Positions 44,581 to 56,124 of a stretch of 64,000 bases of DNA are shown here, piece after piece (the stretch's first letter is position 1; each line of letters begins with the position of its first letter). Below the pieces are notes generated by a model, which ran no database searches, was not told where the DNA came from, and saw only the letters and a list, made by a program, of their open reading frames with translations. The stretch lies in assembly GCA_030280995.1 (NCBI GenBank), contig JASXTE010000017.1, forward strand, positions 21,257,998-21,321,997, read 5' to 3'. Both the position numbers and the translations under genes were made by a program. This DNA comes from Hemileia vastatrix (taxonomy: Eukaryota > Basidiomycota > Pucciniomycetes > Pucciniales > Zaghouaniaceae).

Positions 44581-45440
44581 TCAAAGAATTGGAGCTGTGG
44601 TGAACGCAGTCTTCAATGCTTTGAATTCCTTTTGTGATATAGAAGTAAAAACAAAAGGAATATCTTTTCTAAGAAGAGAAGTAAGATTGGAAATAGTTTT
44701 AGAGTAATATTTAATAAATCTTCTATAGAAATTGGCAAAACCCATAAATCCTTGGAGGGATTTAACAGGTTTGGGCTCAGGCCATTCCAAGACTTTTTGG
44801 ACATTTTTATTGTCCATGACTAAACCAGAAGTGGACAACATAAAACCCAAAAAATCAATAGATTTGAGATGGAATTCACATTTATTGTGCTTGGAAAAGA
44901 GACTGTGATCTCGAAGGCGATTTAGAACATGTCGAAGATGATGAATATGCTCATCTAGTGTCTTCGAGAAAATTAAAATATCATCTAAATAGATGACAGT
45001 AAATTGTTCAAAAACATCTTGAAAGATGTCATTAACAAAAGTTTGAAAAGTAGATGGTGCGTTACATAATTCAAAAGGAATGACTAAATATTCAGAACTA
45101 TCAAATCTAGTGCACATTGCAGTCAATGGTTCACCATCTTTCGCAATGCTAATAAGATTGTAAGCGCCTCTTAGACTAATTTTAGAAAAGAAATAAGCAC
45201 CATTGAAAAGGTTAAGAAGCAATGACGTAGGAGGAACAGGATATGCATTCTTCTTAGTGACTGTGTTGAGATTTCTATAGTCAACACACAACCTGAGGCT
45301 ACCATCCTTTTTCTGTACAAAAAGAACAGGGGAGCTGGTTGGAGATTTACTGGCTCTGATGAAACCTTTGGCTACATTCTCTGCAATGTAGTCTCAAAGA
45401 ATCTGAGATTCATCCTTTGACAAAGAATAGACATGACCTG
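44581..45440 (-). pseudogene. pol: Chromovirus reverse transcriptase
   Basis: The blocks run in order: FVQKKDGSLRLCVDYRNLN, FFSKISLRGAYNLI, the FELCNAPSTFQ block, catalytic YLDDILIFSK, then HNKCEFHLKSIDFLGF and the connection LQGFMGFANFYRRFI. 44581-45291 is uninterrupted; a stop lies upstream near 45390. The YLDD catalytic aspartates are intact. Confidence 0.9.
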
Positions 45441-45526
45441 CCAGAGGTACTGGGACTATTAACTCTATTTGATGGTCTTAGGGTTGATGAGGTGGTAAAT
45501 TATTGGCCTTGCGGATTGAGAAAAAA

Positions 45527-46156
45527 TCAAGGAGATTGTGATAGATTTCCAGTAGAGTTGATTTGGTTGTCCTCATCATCTTTGAGAGAATCTGTCAAGG
45601 GAAGACCAGAATTGAGAGAGCATAATTTGACTACTTCGAGGAAATTTAAATCCTTTTTGAGTGAAATGATTGAGCTAGAAGGGTTAGCCGATTGCTCATT
45701 TAGAGAAAGATCAGATGCTTGCAATTCATCTGGCAGAGATTTGTCCTCTAGATGGACATTGTCAGGATGGAGGTTTAACTCCCTATTGACATGCATTGAA
45801 GAATCAGAAATATACTTAGCACGTGGGGTGATCAATCCCCATGACCAATCAATTTCAGGATTCCATTGCATTAAAAATTCATGGCCAAGTATGGTATTGT
45901 CCATACTTGGGGTGTCCAAGACTGATGATTCCCACTCAAAGGGGGGGGAATTTGGAAATTTGAAAACCCATAAAACTTTCTTACTTACCCAATATTTGGT
46001 TTCCTCTGATTCAACCAAATTAATTTTAGTTTTATCAATATCTGTGAATGTCAGCTTTAACTTCTCTGCAAAAGATAAACTTAAAAAAGAAATTGAAGCT
46101 CCAGAGTCTATAAGACAACTGAAAAGGGTATCCCCCTTAAAAAGAAGGAATCTCAT
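45527..46156 (-). pseudogene. Chromovirus protease
   Basis: A 209-codon open frame with the retropepsin active site LIDSGASISFLS near the start and a second-lobe block containing ILGHEFLMQWNPEIDW, characteristic of chromoviral proteases. It lies between the zinc knuckle of Gag and reverse transcriptase. A plus-strand ORF over the same bases (45417-46220) is a shadow. Confidence 0.8.
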
Positions 46157-46248
46157 GCGGTTTAAGGCAACTCCAGTCCTAAAGACATGGAGGTTCTGTG
46201 AACTCGGACAGATAAGATAAATTGCTTTGCAGACAAGTAAACTATCTA

Positions 46249-47384
46249 CTAGTTTTTTGACCTTGAACTAGTACCTTTTCTTTCCTTCAACTTAAAACAA
46301 TCTTCTAGCTTGTGCTTACCCCCACAATACATACATAACCCATTATCTGCTTGTCTCTTCCTCTCAGCTTCTTTAAGTTTTCCTTTTGGATCCAGTACCT
46401 TACTGATATCGCCTGGGGTCGAGCTTTTAGGTCGAGAATTTACATTCCCTAATTGGGTTTGGTTTGAGTTGGCCATGGGTGTGAAGAAGGTCCCAATTTA
46501 AAATTTAGGCCTTGATATTTTTTGGTGTATCGACGATGTTGTAGTCATCCTTGGTAAAAGCTGTTGAGTTCAAGGGTTAGATCCATTAAATCTGTTAAAG
46601 TAGTCATCTTCTGACCATGAAGATTTAATTGATCCGGAATCCACAAAGGAAGTCTCTTTTTGAAATGATACTTGAGGGCAGCATCATTCCAACCAATTTG
46701 AGTTTGAACTGCTCTGAAGTTTGTGATATATTCAGAGGCTTTACCATTATCACTCATGCAGAGGAAATCAAGTTCAATTTCCGTGTTGTCAGTTTCATTA
46801 GGGTCACCAAACAACGTAAAAAGTTGGTCTTTGAAATTTTCTTAGTTATTAATGAGTAAGTGGGTTTCTGTGGAAGAGAGAATGAGAAGATAAGGTTCAA
46901 ACCACCTTGCTGCTTTTCTGGCTAGAAATGAAGAAGCATAAACAGCCTTCAATTGGTCCATATGGAACAGGATCTTGCAGGCTTACAAGAAGGGGCACAA
47001 TCTGTTTGGATTTTCTCTATCAAATTTATCAGGGGATTTCATGGAAGGAGTTTTGAATTTTTATCCCTCCAAAGACATTGGATTTGAAAGGGTTTTCATT
47101 AAAAGTCTTATGAAGTCTTCCAGAGAATCAGATTGTCCAGGTTCCAAAGGTTGACCAGAAGGGTGAGTAGCAGGGGCAGATGGTGCCTCATGCATTGTAT
47201 CCTTTCCTTCTTCTTCCTCGCTAGAATCATCAAAATCCTGGGGGATGTCTTTTACAGATTGAACTGAGTGTGCCTGTTCCCTAAGGTCAAGAGGTTCCAG
47301 GGAGTGAGTGCGGAAAACAGGCCGTGTGGCTGTTAACTTGCCTCTGGCGCAAGCCCTAGGAGGAGTGCATTGAACAGGTGCCAT
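46249..47384 (-). pseudogene. gag: Chromovirus Gag
   Basis: ATG at 47384, 76 bases from the 5' LTR. An acidic, Pro-rich N-terminus (47061-47384) leads to a retrotransposon-gag core: FLARKAARWFEPYL at about 46910, then the open segment 46545-46814 (EYITNFRAVQTQIGWNDAAL, FKKRLPLWIPDQL). The C-terminal zinc knuckle is CMYCGGKHKLEDC (C-x2-C-x3-H-x4-C, one residue shorter before His than the canonical form). Several stops and frameshifts break it. Confidence 0.82.
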
Positions 47385-47460
47385 TTAAAAAGAATTTAGA
47401 AACACCTGAAAAAGGACGTAGTAGTGCAAAGGATTAGAACTACAGAGAAATAAATAATAC

Positions 47461-48267
47461 TGTCACCAGATGACCTACGCTCAAGGTCGAAGGTTTTCCT
47501 GAAAGTGAGATGAAGGAAGGAGTTTAGAAACTTCTTCGAAGCACAGAGGAAATGTTCGAGGAAGTAATTCAAAGGTGAGTCAAAGGAAGAGCTACTGCTT
47601 TGAGATATGTTCAATAAGAATCTCAATATAATTTAAGATAATATTAATATTCTTAGGATCTCACAAAGGATTGTAAACTCAATAATAAAATATTTAAGTT
47701 TTAGAAAAGATTACTGATAAAATAAGAAAATGTACAATAAATATGATTCAACTTGAAGCTTTAACACTATTAACTATAGATATGATCTATAATTAAATTT
47801 TAAAGAAATGTTGAACCAAAATCCAACCCCTTTTATATCCATTATTCCTTCTCACATTTATCTCATACCCATCCATCATTTTGCACACCACAGACCTCTA
47901 AAAATACACCTGTTACACCTGTACCCTCCTCACTAACATCTGTTAACCCTTTAATCCTCCTCTAACCATCCCATCCATGCTCACTACCCCTGTTAATAAC
48001 CCACAGATACTTAATAAACCATTTAGCAGAATATTTCATTGACTATTGCGCTGTGCGTTGCTTATCAAAGAAAAGACTAAACACACTATTGAGAGATTGA
48101 CTAATTTAGATTTAAAGTTTAGATTAGTGCGGTTGAATAGTGAGTACACAAAGGAAAGGCACAGTTGCTATGTAGAATCACTTTCTGCGCTTCAAGTATG
48201 GATTTAGATCTCTGTATTATTGATTTAATGAGCTGCTTTTGCCTCAAGTGTCACATGGCGTGTGACA
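47461..48267 (-). repeat. Chromovirus 5' LTR
   Basis: 807 bases, TGTCAC ... GTGACA, intact. It carries the empty site for Gypsy-1 at about 47936-47950. Confidence 0.93.
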
Positions 48268-50299
48268 CATCCTCAAAAATAAATTTATGAAAATATTGAA
48301 CAACACTTTGGTGGATATGGATCAATACTTGCAGATGACATGGGTTTAGGAAAAATGCTATTGACACTTGCTCTGATAAGTGCAACAAAAGAGCAAGCAA
48401 TAAAATTTTAACAAAGATTGGAGCTTTTTGGTGAAATACTAAGTTTTTCCACACTAATTATATGCCCATTATCTGAACTCTTAAACTGGGGAAATGAAAT
48501 AAATCTTCATTTCAACCCTCGATTTCTTCCATACCATGTATTTCATGGTCAGATTTGTGATAATTTATGAGAAGAAAAGCTCCAGAAAATTGCAATTGTA
48601 CTTACCAGTTATGAAACAGTCATCCCTTTGACAATAACTAAGCAAATGGAGAAAAAATTTATTACTGATAAGTAAAATTATATAGTGTCGAATTGTTCAG
48701 GATGAAGCACTGTAAGTTATATATGTATCTTGACACAATAATTGATGTTAGGAAATTTAACAAGAAACAATAACTTATTATAAACATTAAAAATCCTCAA
48801 TCCAAAAGGACGCAGAATATTTTTAGTCTATTTTCCAAGCATAAAATATGTTTAACAGGAGCACCAATACAAAGCTCACCAGAAGATATGCAGAGTTTAA
48901 TCACTTTTCTTCACTTGGATGGATGGGATGAGTAGTCTCTTTGGAGAGAAAAAATTACACCAAAACTGAAAGTTGGTTCATTGCAGGCAGTCAAAACGAT
49001 CAACCACCTTATTAAGGTAGTCTACTTATAGAGAACAAAGGATGTTGTACTAAGTCTCCCTAAAAAGGTTAAAGAGGGTATATTGGTGATTTTTGGAAGA
49101 CACTGGCAAAAAAGACTGGACAAACTACAAGAAGAATTTTACAAGCAATTTGCTCCAAATTGTGATCAAAAATGAACTTGGGATAATAGTAAATTTCTAC
49201 GTAAACTAAAGTTTTTACAACTATTTTGCAACCATCCAATGTATAAATTTAGAAAAGATGAATGGCCTGATAAGTATACATGGAGAGATTTGGCTAAGAT
49301 ATTACATCTCATTGAGAATGTGATGGAGTTTGTGCAAGGGAAAAGAGGCATAAAGAAGCCCAAAGCAGTCATCTTTTCAGAATATGTGGACTTTTTAGAA
49401 ATGTAAGTGACTAACTTAACACTTTTTGATGAAGGAAAATTTAAGGAATGATTATTTTCAAAAGGATTTTGAAAGCCCTAAAAGAGTATAACATTGGCTC
49501 TACAATGTATGTAGGTGATTTGAGTCAGAGGGCCCAAGATGAAAGTCTAAACAGGTTGAAAAATGATATTAATTGCTTTGTTCTTCTTGGCTCCATTAAG
49601 TCAGCAGGGCTAGGTATTGATTTAAAATGTGCACAAAATGTTTACATAATTGTATTTTAGCAAATAATTTTAACTCAATACAAGAAATTCAACTTGGAAC
49701 ACTTATTAATTGAATGTTTAATATTGTGAATTTGTGCAGGAGCTAAGCTGGAATCCATCAATAGAATCCCAAGCTATTGATTGGCTTTTTCAAATAGGTC
49801 AAAAAAACAAGGTCCAGGTAATTAAATATTTTGTGAGAAAGAGTATTGAATTCAGTATGTACAAGATTCAAAAAATAGGAGAAGTTAACTATGTATGTAA
49901 AATAAATTTTTTTTGATGAAAAAATGAAAACTAATTTTTTAAATTTTTATTTTTAAGGCTCAGTGTACCAAATAGTGGAGATGAACCATTTCAGCTTAAA
50001 AAGTTGGTTCTTGATGAATATCTGAATGAGTTGAAGAAGTTTGAGCAGTCAGTTGAAGAAGATTATTAATTTTTTTGGGTTGGAAATTTTCAACATTCTT
50101 TTTTCTTGATTGTTGAGAGTATCTAAATAATTATTATCATAGAAGTCAAGTGGTAAAGATCAAGGTATTGATTCTTGTTGAAGCCTAGAAGGTGGTAGTG
50201 ATACAGAATGTATCTTTTGTATCAAAACAAGATCTTTTGTGGAAATGATGATGTTTTTGATTTTTGACTCATTTTATGGGACTTAAGATCGAAATTTTG

Positions 50300-51180
50300 T
50301 GCTAGCGTTGAAAATAAATCTGATCAACATGATAGCAATACTTTACTTATTGACCCATCTTCATTGATTTCCGAGTCAGAGCAGCATTTGACATTTGTTA
50401 ACAAATCTTTTGCTGTTGAACATATAGGAAGGGTCACAAGAAATTTTGTATGATGAACAAAGAGCTTCAAGACATTATCAGCAAAGAACTCAAAAAATTA
50501 TGAAAGATTTTAGACTGACTTTCTTACATAACCTAGACCAAGACTTTTGAGATTTTTTTTTCTCCAAATGGTCTGGAGAATAGTGTCCAAGTCTAAGCAT
50601 ATTCTTTTGTCCAAGGAACCATTGATGGAGAACACCTATTTGATTAGCAAAGGAAATTGTGTTTGGATCAATAGGGTATGAAGCAAAATCCATCATTCAG
50701 AAAGCATTGTCCCAATGTTTGATAATAAGTTGAGCAAAGAACTGATTCTAGTGAGAGTGCCATTCCAGATTCCAAGCAAAATTACGACCTGGAAAGTTTT
50801 ATGATTCAATATCATTGAGAAATGCTTCATAATATGAATGAGGAATTGTTTCTGTCACAACTATAGAGCCTGAAGCTAAACAAATCTGTACAGGGGATGT
50901 AATAGATTCATGTGTAATTAATGAGCATTTAAAAATCTGGTGATTTGTAGGAAAGAGTTTCCAAGATGTTGAAGTAGGAGATATTTGCATAAAAGTTCTA
51001 CAAGAACTATGGATACAGCAACAAAAAGGAGAATTAGAAGGAAGAAGAATTTTGAAAAACATTTTATTCATTTGAAAATAGTTTCTGAGAGGTTTTCCAG
51101 CAGGAAAGTAAGACCAAAAATCAGGCATAATTAATAAAGAATTATGTATAATAAATGCTACAGTATGGAGGGGAGTCTAA
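50300..51180 (-). pseudogene. Unknown cassette gene, right copy
   Basis: Minus strand, convergent with the helicase pseudogene. From about 51128: FWSYFPAGKPLRNYF, then a Ser/Thr-rich stretch, SPVQICLASGSIVVTETIPH, SYYEAFLNDIES, FPGRNFAWNLEWHSH, IDPNTISFANQIGVLHQWFL and KNMLRLGHYSPDHLE; three in-frame stops separate these blocks. The same blocks survive in the left copy (22440-23160). No motif I recognise. Conservation across both decayed copies supports an ancestral protein; being paired with an SNF2 helicase twice only reflects duplication of the whole unit. Confidence 0.55.
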
Positions 51181-51500
51181 GAGCCAAAATTGTCTATCTT
51201 ATATGATAGCTCCAACAGTGACATGAGGATATTTTAAAGAGGTTGCTAAAAAAACAAATATACACTCAGGAATAAGCCATAAAAACAATAAATCAAAAGG
51301 AATATCAATTAAAAAACTGAGTGTATTACATGAGATGAGTACTCATACATTGGAGGAAAGCATGGTTATCAAAGGAGTGTACCGAGAAAAAAATTAGTGA
51401 TCATTTTAATATGTAGCAGTGATGAGCATTCCCTGAAAGGGAAGTATAAAATTGAACAAAATTAAGTAAATATAATTTAAAAAATAACAAGTTTCTGAAA

Positions 51501-53300
51501 TGAATACTATTCTTTGTCTAATAAATTCTACTCATATTTAAAATAGCAATTGAACAACCGGATGATAAACAGATATCAAATATTAATGTACAAAACATAT
51601 ACTTGAAAATAGTTAGTTGACATTGTTTACATGAATTTTTTTAAAAGACAAGGCCTTTATCTTTTTTAAAGGTAAGTAATTGAAAGATGTTTATAGGAAT
51701 ATTTCTGAATTAATGCTTCTGAATGAACCAAAAAAACATTGGGCTATTAATTGCAATTGTCAAACCTAATGCAAGAGGTGAATTTCATCATTCACCCATA
51801 AAATAGTGCTTACAAAAAGAATATTCAAAAAAATTTAAAGGATATCTAGAGGGTAATTTCTCATATAGGCTAATTCTAAGTCTGGATGGAACTAGTTTCT
51901 ATGATGAAAATTATAATTCTGTTGTAGAATTAGAAGACCATTATTTTAGTAATGGCGAAGTAAATAAAGTAATTTATGTAGCATTTGTTCAATTTTTTAT
52001 TCCCACCGACCTAAAAAGCATAAAGTTAGTCACCTCACATGATTCCCCAAATAAATGAGGTGTACTCTATTTTTTTGCTGTAAAAAAGAGTTCCCACCCA
52101 ATAATTGGAAGGAAAACTCATAAGATAAAAAAAAGTAATTAAAAATGAATGTAAGTAATATCTCATAATAGAACTATTTTATATAATTTCATCAATAATG
52201 TCATGATTAAAATGAGTTTCAAAATTTATTAATGTGCAGTTGTTTTAGAGGTCGAGCAAAATTTAATCACTAATACCAACTCAAAAAACATGGGTTAACT
52301 CATATCAGCTGCTTCCTCCCAGCAATTTCATCAATATATTTTCAGTAGGTGAGATGCAAGAAAAATTGAATATATTTGAAAAAAGGAGATAAGAGTAAAA
52401 TGGGTAAAGGAATAAAATATATAAAATCAATTAGGAACAAAAAATATTTGTGTTATTTTTCTTATATTATTAATTTCAATAATCTATTACAAAAGGAATA
52501 TACATCCTTGAAATGATATTTTCTGTGATGGATTGATTATTCATTGAAACCTATGCGGAACTAAAAATGTATGATTATGGTACCATTTTAAGATATTTAT
52601 ATTTCTATAAATGATAATTCAATAAATTATTTTAATAAATAAAATTATCTAACTACTATAAATTAAGATTAATAACACCAGATATTTAATAGTTTTGTTT
52701 TCATGGTAGAGATAGATGAATCCTTTCTAGTACTTAGAGGTGAAAATTTATTTTTTGATTAATCTCTTGATAAAAGTAAATTCAAAAATGGGAAAAAATT
52801 GGATAGTTTACATTAATTGTTTGCATAAAATTTGTATTTATATTAGCAAGTATGCGAATTCAAATAAAAATTATTTAGAAAATCTAGGAAAAACAAATTA
52901 GTTTCAATGTTGGTTTTTGGAATTGCCCTCCCAAACTTCAAATTCATTTTCTTAATTCTGAATATCCCTCCTCAATGCCATTTAAGCCAAAAATTTGTGA
53001 ATGTACAAACTTAGGTTGTGCATTCAAGGTTTATCTAACGCCACTTGGAACCTAACAAACAGGAGTTATATAAAAAACTGTAAAGTCTTACAAGAATCAT
53101 CAAACTTAATGTGCAAAGAAAATTAATACAGACTGTATTAAAGATTCTATGTTGGAGGGAAATTCTGGCAGTTCATCTCAGGTATTTTCATTTTTCAAAA
53201 TTAAAAAAGTTTATTTGTGGAGAGAATGTTTAGAGAATAAAATTTCAAAAATTTATTTTTTAGTTACCAAATTCTTTAACTCCAAAGTTTACTGGCACTA
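51501..53300. other. Outer end of the cassette and AT-rich intergenic sequence
   Basis: Cassette homology (to 1117-1621) runs to about 52042. From there to 53300 I see no gene, repeat or regulatory signal beyond general AT-richness. Confidence 0.5.
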
Positions 53301-55109
53301 TTCTTAGCCAGTGTAGAATGGTAGCTGAGAAGAAGTATAGTAGATTAGTAATGTTACAGGCAGCAAATATTTATTCATCAAATATACTCAGCTTAAGAAG
53401 ATGTGAATCTTTCCTAAAAAACAAATTAAAAAATTTGAAAATTCTTGGTGATGATTGCTCGTTGAACGTTGATGGAATCATTAAAAAAATTCCCCAGTCA
53501 CTTGAAACGGTATTTTGTCATCTTAAACTCAACTCAACACTTGTCACCAAGACATGCTGTGCTAAATTTTTTGCTCTTCATGAATTTGATCTGGATGATC
53601 ATCCTTCTATTAAAATATGCACTCAAGTATTCATGTCATAATCAAAAGAATATGTGGAACAGTTACCAGAAAAAGAAAAGTCTCCACAGTATAATGAAGA
53701 TCTTTACACTTAATCTTACAAAGAAAAAAAAATCATCTACAAGCCAAAAAAAATATTTCTATATAACGTGTTTGTTAATTGGATTTCGATGAAACTGAAG
53801 CAGAAGGATTTTGATGAAGGGACTCAAAAGTGCAAATCTTTTAGAAGATCAGATTTTAATGTAATGGATGACATCTGGAAAGGGGAGATTTGGAAGAATT
53901 TCCCTGAAGATTCAAATGCTTCAGAGGATGGCTATTCTGCTTTTGCTTTGACTCCTGGTAATTTTGTGTTCAGCTTATATGTGTACTGGCTCCAGCCTGG
54001 AGGAAATCGGATTGGAAGTCATCAGAAATCTGTTGTATTGATTATGATTATTTTTATGAGCTTACCACCATCTGAACAATATTTCAAAGAAAATTTATTT
54101 CTATCCTTGATAATACCAGGTCCAAATGAGCCAACAAGTGAACAATTTTACCATCTTTTGAAGCCTTTAGTTGATGAATTCAAAGTACTTTGGGATGCCA
54201 TATGGGTCAGTTCCACAAATTCTCATCCAGAAGGTGAAAAAATCCGAGCTGCAATCTTCCCATTAATTGCAGATATTCCAACACTTCAGAAAGTAGAAGG
54301 CTTTGCTGGCAACTCAGCAACACAATTTTGTTCTTTCTTTTTATTATCAATTAATAAAAATGATGAGTAGAATGTGAATAAATTTCCTTGTCTGACCCAT
54401 GAAGAACACATGAAACATGCAAAAGAATGGAAAAATGCAACAACACATTGGGAACAAGAAAAAATTGTTTTAGAGAATGGTGTCCGCTGGGGTGCTTTGA
54501 ATTAATTGAGCTACTGAAGACTGATAGAATATTGTGCTTTGGATATGATGCCTTTCCATATGCTGGGTAATCTTAAGGCTCACATAAGGATGTTTTTACG
54601 AATTGAAGATGCAGCAATCGACCTTGAAAAAAAGTTGAAGAAAGCAGAGAATTGGAAATTTAAAGATTTGGATGATTCATTTTATCCAAAGAAAGATGTA
54701 AGAAGTTCTGGAAAGGGGCAGTATGAATATGATCAAGAAAATAAGCTGGAATTCTTGTCATCCAGGAGTGGTAGTATGCAACCTTTAACTGAGTTAAATT
54801 TTAAAATGATAGCAAGTGAAAAGGGTGTTAATGTAAGGAAGCATCAAAGAACCAATATTTAATTCCACAGATCCCAATCTCAGTCAATCTCTTCAAGCAT
54901 CTTTTTTGGTCACTTGAGTGGTATCCCAGTTAGTTCAAGTTATAATTTGCAGAGTGGAACTAAAGGCAAATCATCAAAAATAGATGGTGAAGACTCTTCT
55001 GAGGGGTTACATGTGACAGCTAAGGGAAATGAAAATTCTTAGAGTAAAGAAGTAGAAGATTCTGAAGACTTTTTAGACCCTAGATTGATGGGAGATGAAT
55101 TGCTAGTGG

Positions 55110-55370
55110 CACCACGCAATATGGGGGGCAGAATCGTTAGCAAGTCCGCAACCTTGGACTCAAACTCACCACAGATTGAACACACATTGAGCTTTTGACA
55201 AAGGAACAATACAATCAGGGATGAATACCACTCAGAAGAATAGTTTTAGGTGGTTCTTCAAGTAGAGTTCAATATGAGTTCAGTATGAGTCCAGTCTGTG
55301 TTCCATCTGAGTTCTGTCTGAGCTCAGGTTGGGAACTTACTAGCCAGTCCACCCCCTATATTGCGTAGTG
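55110..55370 (+). mobile_element. CACTA-type MITE, copy 4
   Basis: A 261-base copy in the orientation of copy 1, with target duplication TGG (55107-55109, 55371-55373), inserted in the Plavaka-type transposase gene. Termini CACCACGCAATATGGGGGG and CACTACGCAATATAGGGGG; internal 11-base repeats are present. Confidence 0.9.
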
Positions 55371-56124
55371 TGGTAAGGAAGGTTAATCTGAAGACAATAA
55401 CTCCTTCTTTTTTTAAACAGGTACCTAAAAAATTGGGATCAAAAACTGGAGGTTCACTAAAGGCATCTGAGTGGCATGTACTGTATACTGTCTACTATCC
55501 ACTTGCATTGATACCACTTTGGTTTCAGAAAAGTTCATCACAGGGATGCTCAACAGGCTTACAATTACGGTCCAGACAATCAATACAACTAAAATCATTG
55601 ATGACTTTGATTTCGATTACAAAATTTCTAACCCTGAAGAAAATATCAAAAAATGAGGTGAAAGATTTAGAAAACATTCTTTTTGAATACCGTCAATGTC
55701 TTCAGAGTGGATGGAAATATCAAATGATAAAACCAAACCTCCATTTAACTCAGAATTTCCCTGATTTGATAAAACAATTTGGGCCACCTGCTTATACTGC
55801 CACATGGGCCTCTAAAAGAATAAATGGAAAACTTTCAAGTATTTCAAATAATCATAATTCTTGTATGTCAAAATAAAATTTTCATTGAATATTTAACAAT
55901 TATTAATATCATATTTTTATGTAAGATGAGATACCAAAAATAATTCTCAAGTATTTGCATGTCAAGACAGTTCTAATTCAGTATGAAAAAGAAGAAAACA
56001 TGGAGCCAAACAAAGATGAAAAAATCTGAATAATTTTGATAGTGTGAAAAAGTGTATTCCACTGGATGAAGCAATTTTTCAAAAATGGGAAAAAGCATGA
56101 ATTGGAAATGATAGTTTAAGACGG

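Larger units (their letters stand above)
27995..48267 (-). mobile_element. Chromovirus (Ty3/Gypsy) with a nested Gypsy element
   Basis: A minus-strand LTR retrotransposon. Its 5' LTR is 47461-48267 and its 3' LTR is 27995-28476 plus 40386-40709, interrupted by Gypsy-1. The LTRs begin TGTCAC and end GTGACA. Target duplication CATCC lies at 27990-27994 and 48268-48272. The inverted cassette copy at about 25255-25275 shows the empty site. The internal region holds a decayed gag and pol with chromodomain, and an antisense gene next to the 3' LTR. No canonical tRNA primer site beginning TGG follows the 5' LTR (it continues GTATTATTTATT), and no polypurine tract adjoins the 3' LTR. Confidence 0.92.
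27421..50070 (+). pseudogene. SNF2-family helicase pseudogene, right copy, split by retrotransposons
   Basis: The 5' part is 27421-27994 and includes the block MHQLQAVNFMIENKKFM; the chromovirus interrupts it after NKWIHSVYHP, and the gene resumes at 48273 with the motif I region (FGGYGSILADDMGLGK). Further on come SLITFLHLDGW, RTKDVVLSLPKK, KPKAVIFSEY, a C-terminal helicase block at 49448-49660 (LGSIKSAGLGIDLKCAQNVYI) and motif VI at 49734-49916 (SIESQAIDWLFQIGQ). This is the order of an SNF2 ATPase: DExx domain, insertion, helicase C domain. Internal stops and frameshifts are present. The 50-60-base gaps near 49660-49740 may be introns. Confidence 0.75.
26866..51500 (+). repeat. Right arm of the cassette inverted duplication
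   Basis: Partner of 22027-26636, expanded by the 20.3-kb nested retrotransposon insertion. The cassette continues beyond the paired region to about 52042, since 51540-52042 is matched by 1117-1621. Confidence 0.85.

Noticed and set aside
45417..46220. 267-codon plus-strand ORF
   Set aside because: It is opposite the chromovirus protease, whose active site is clear on the minus strand.
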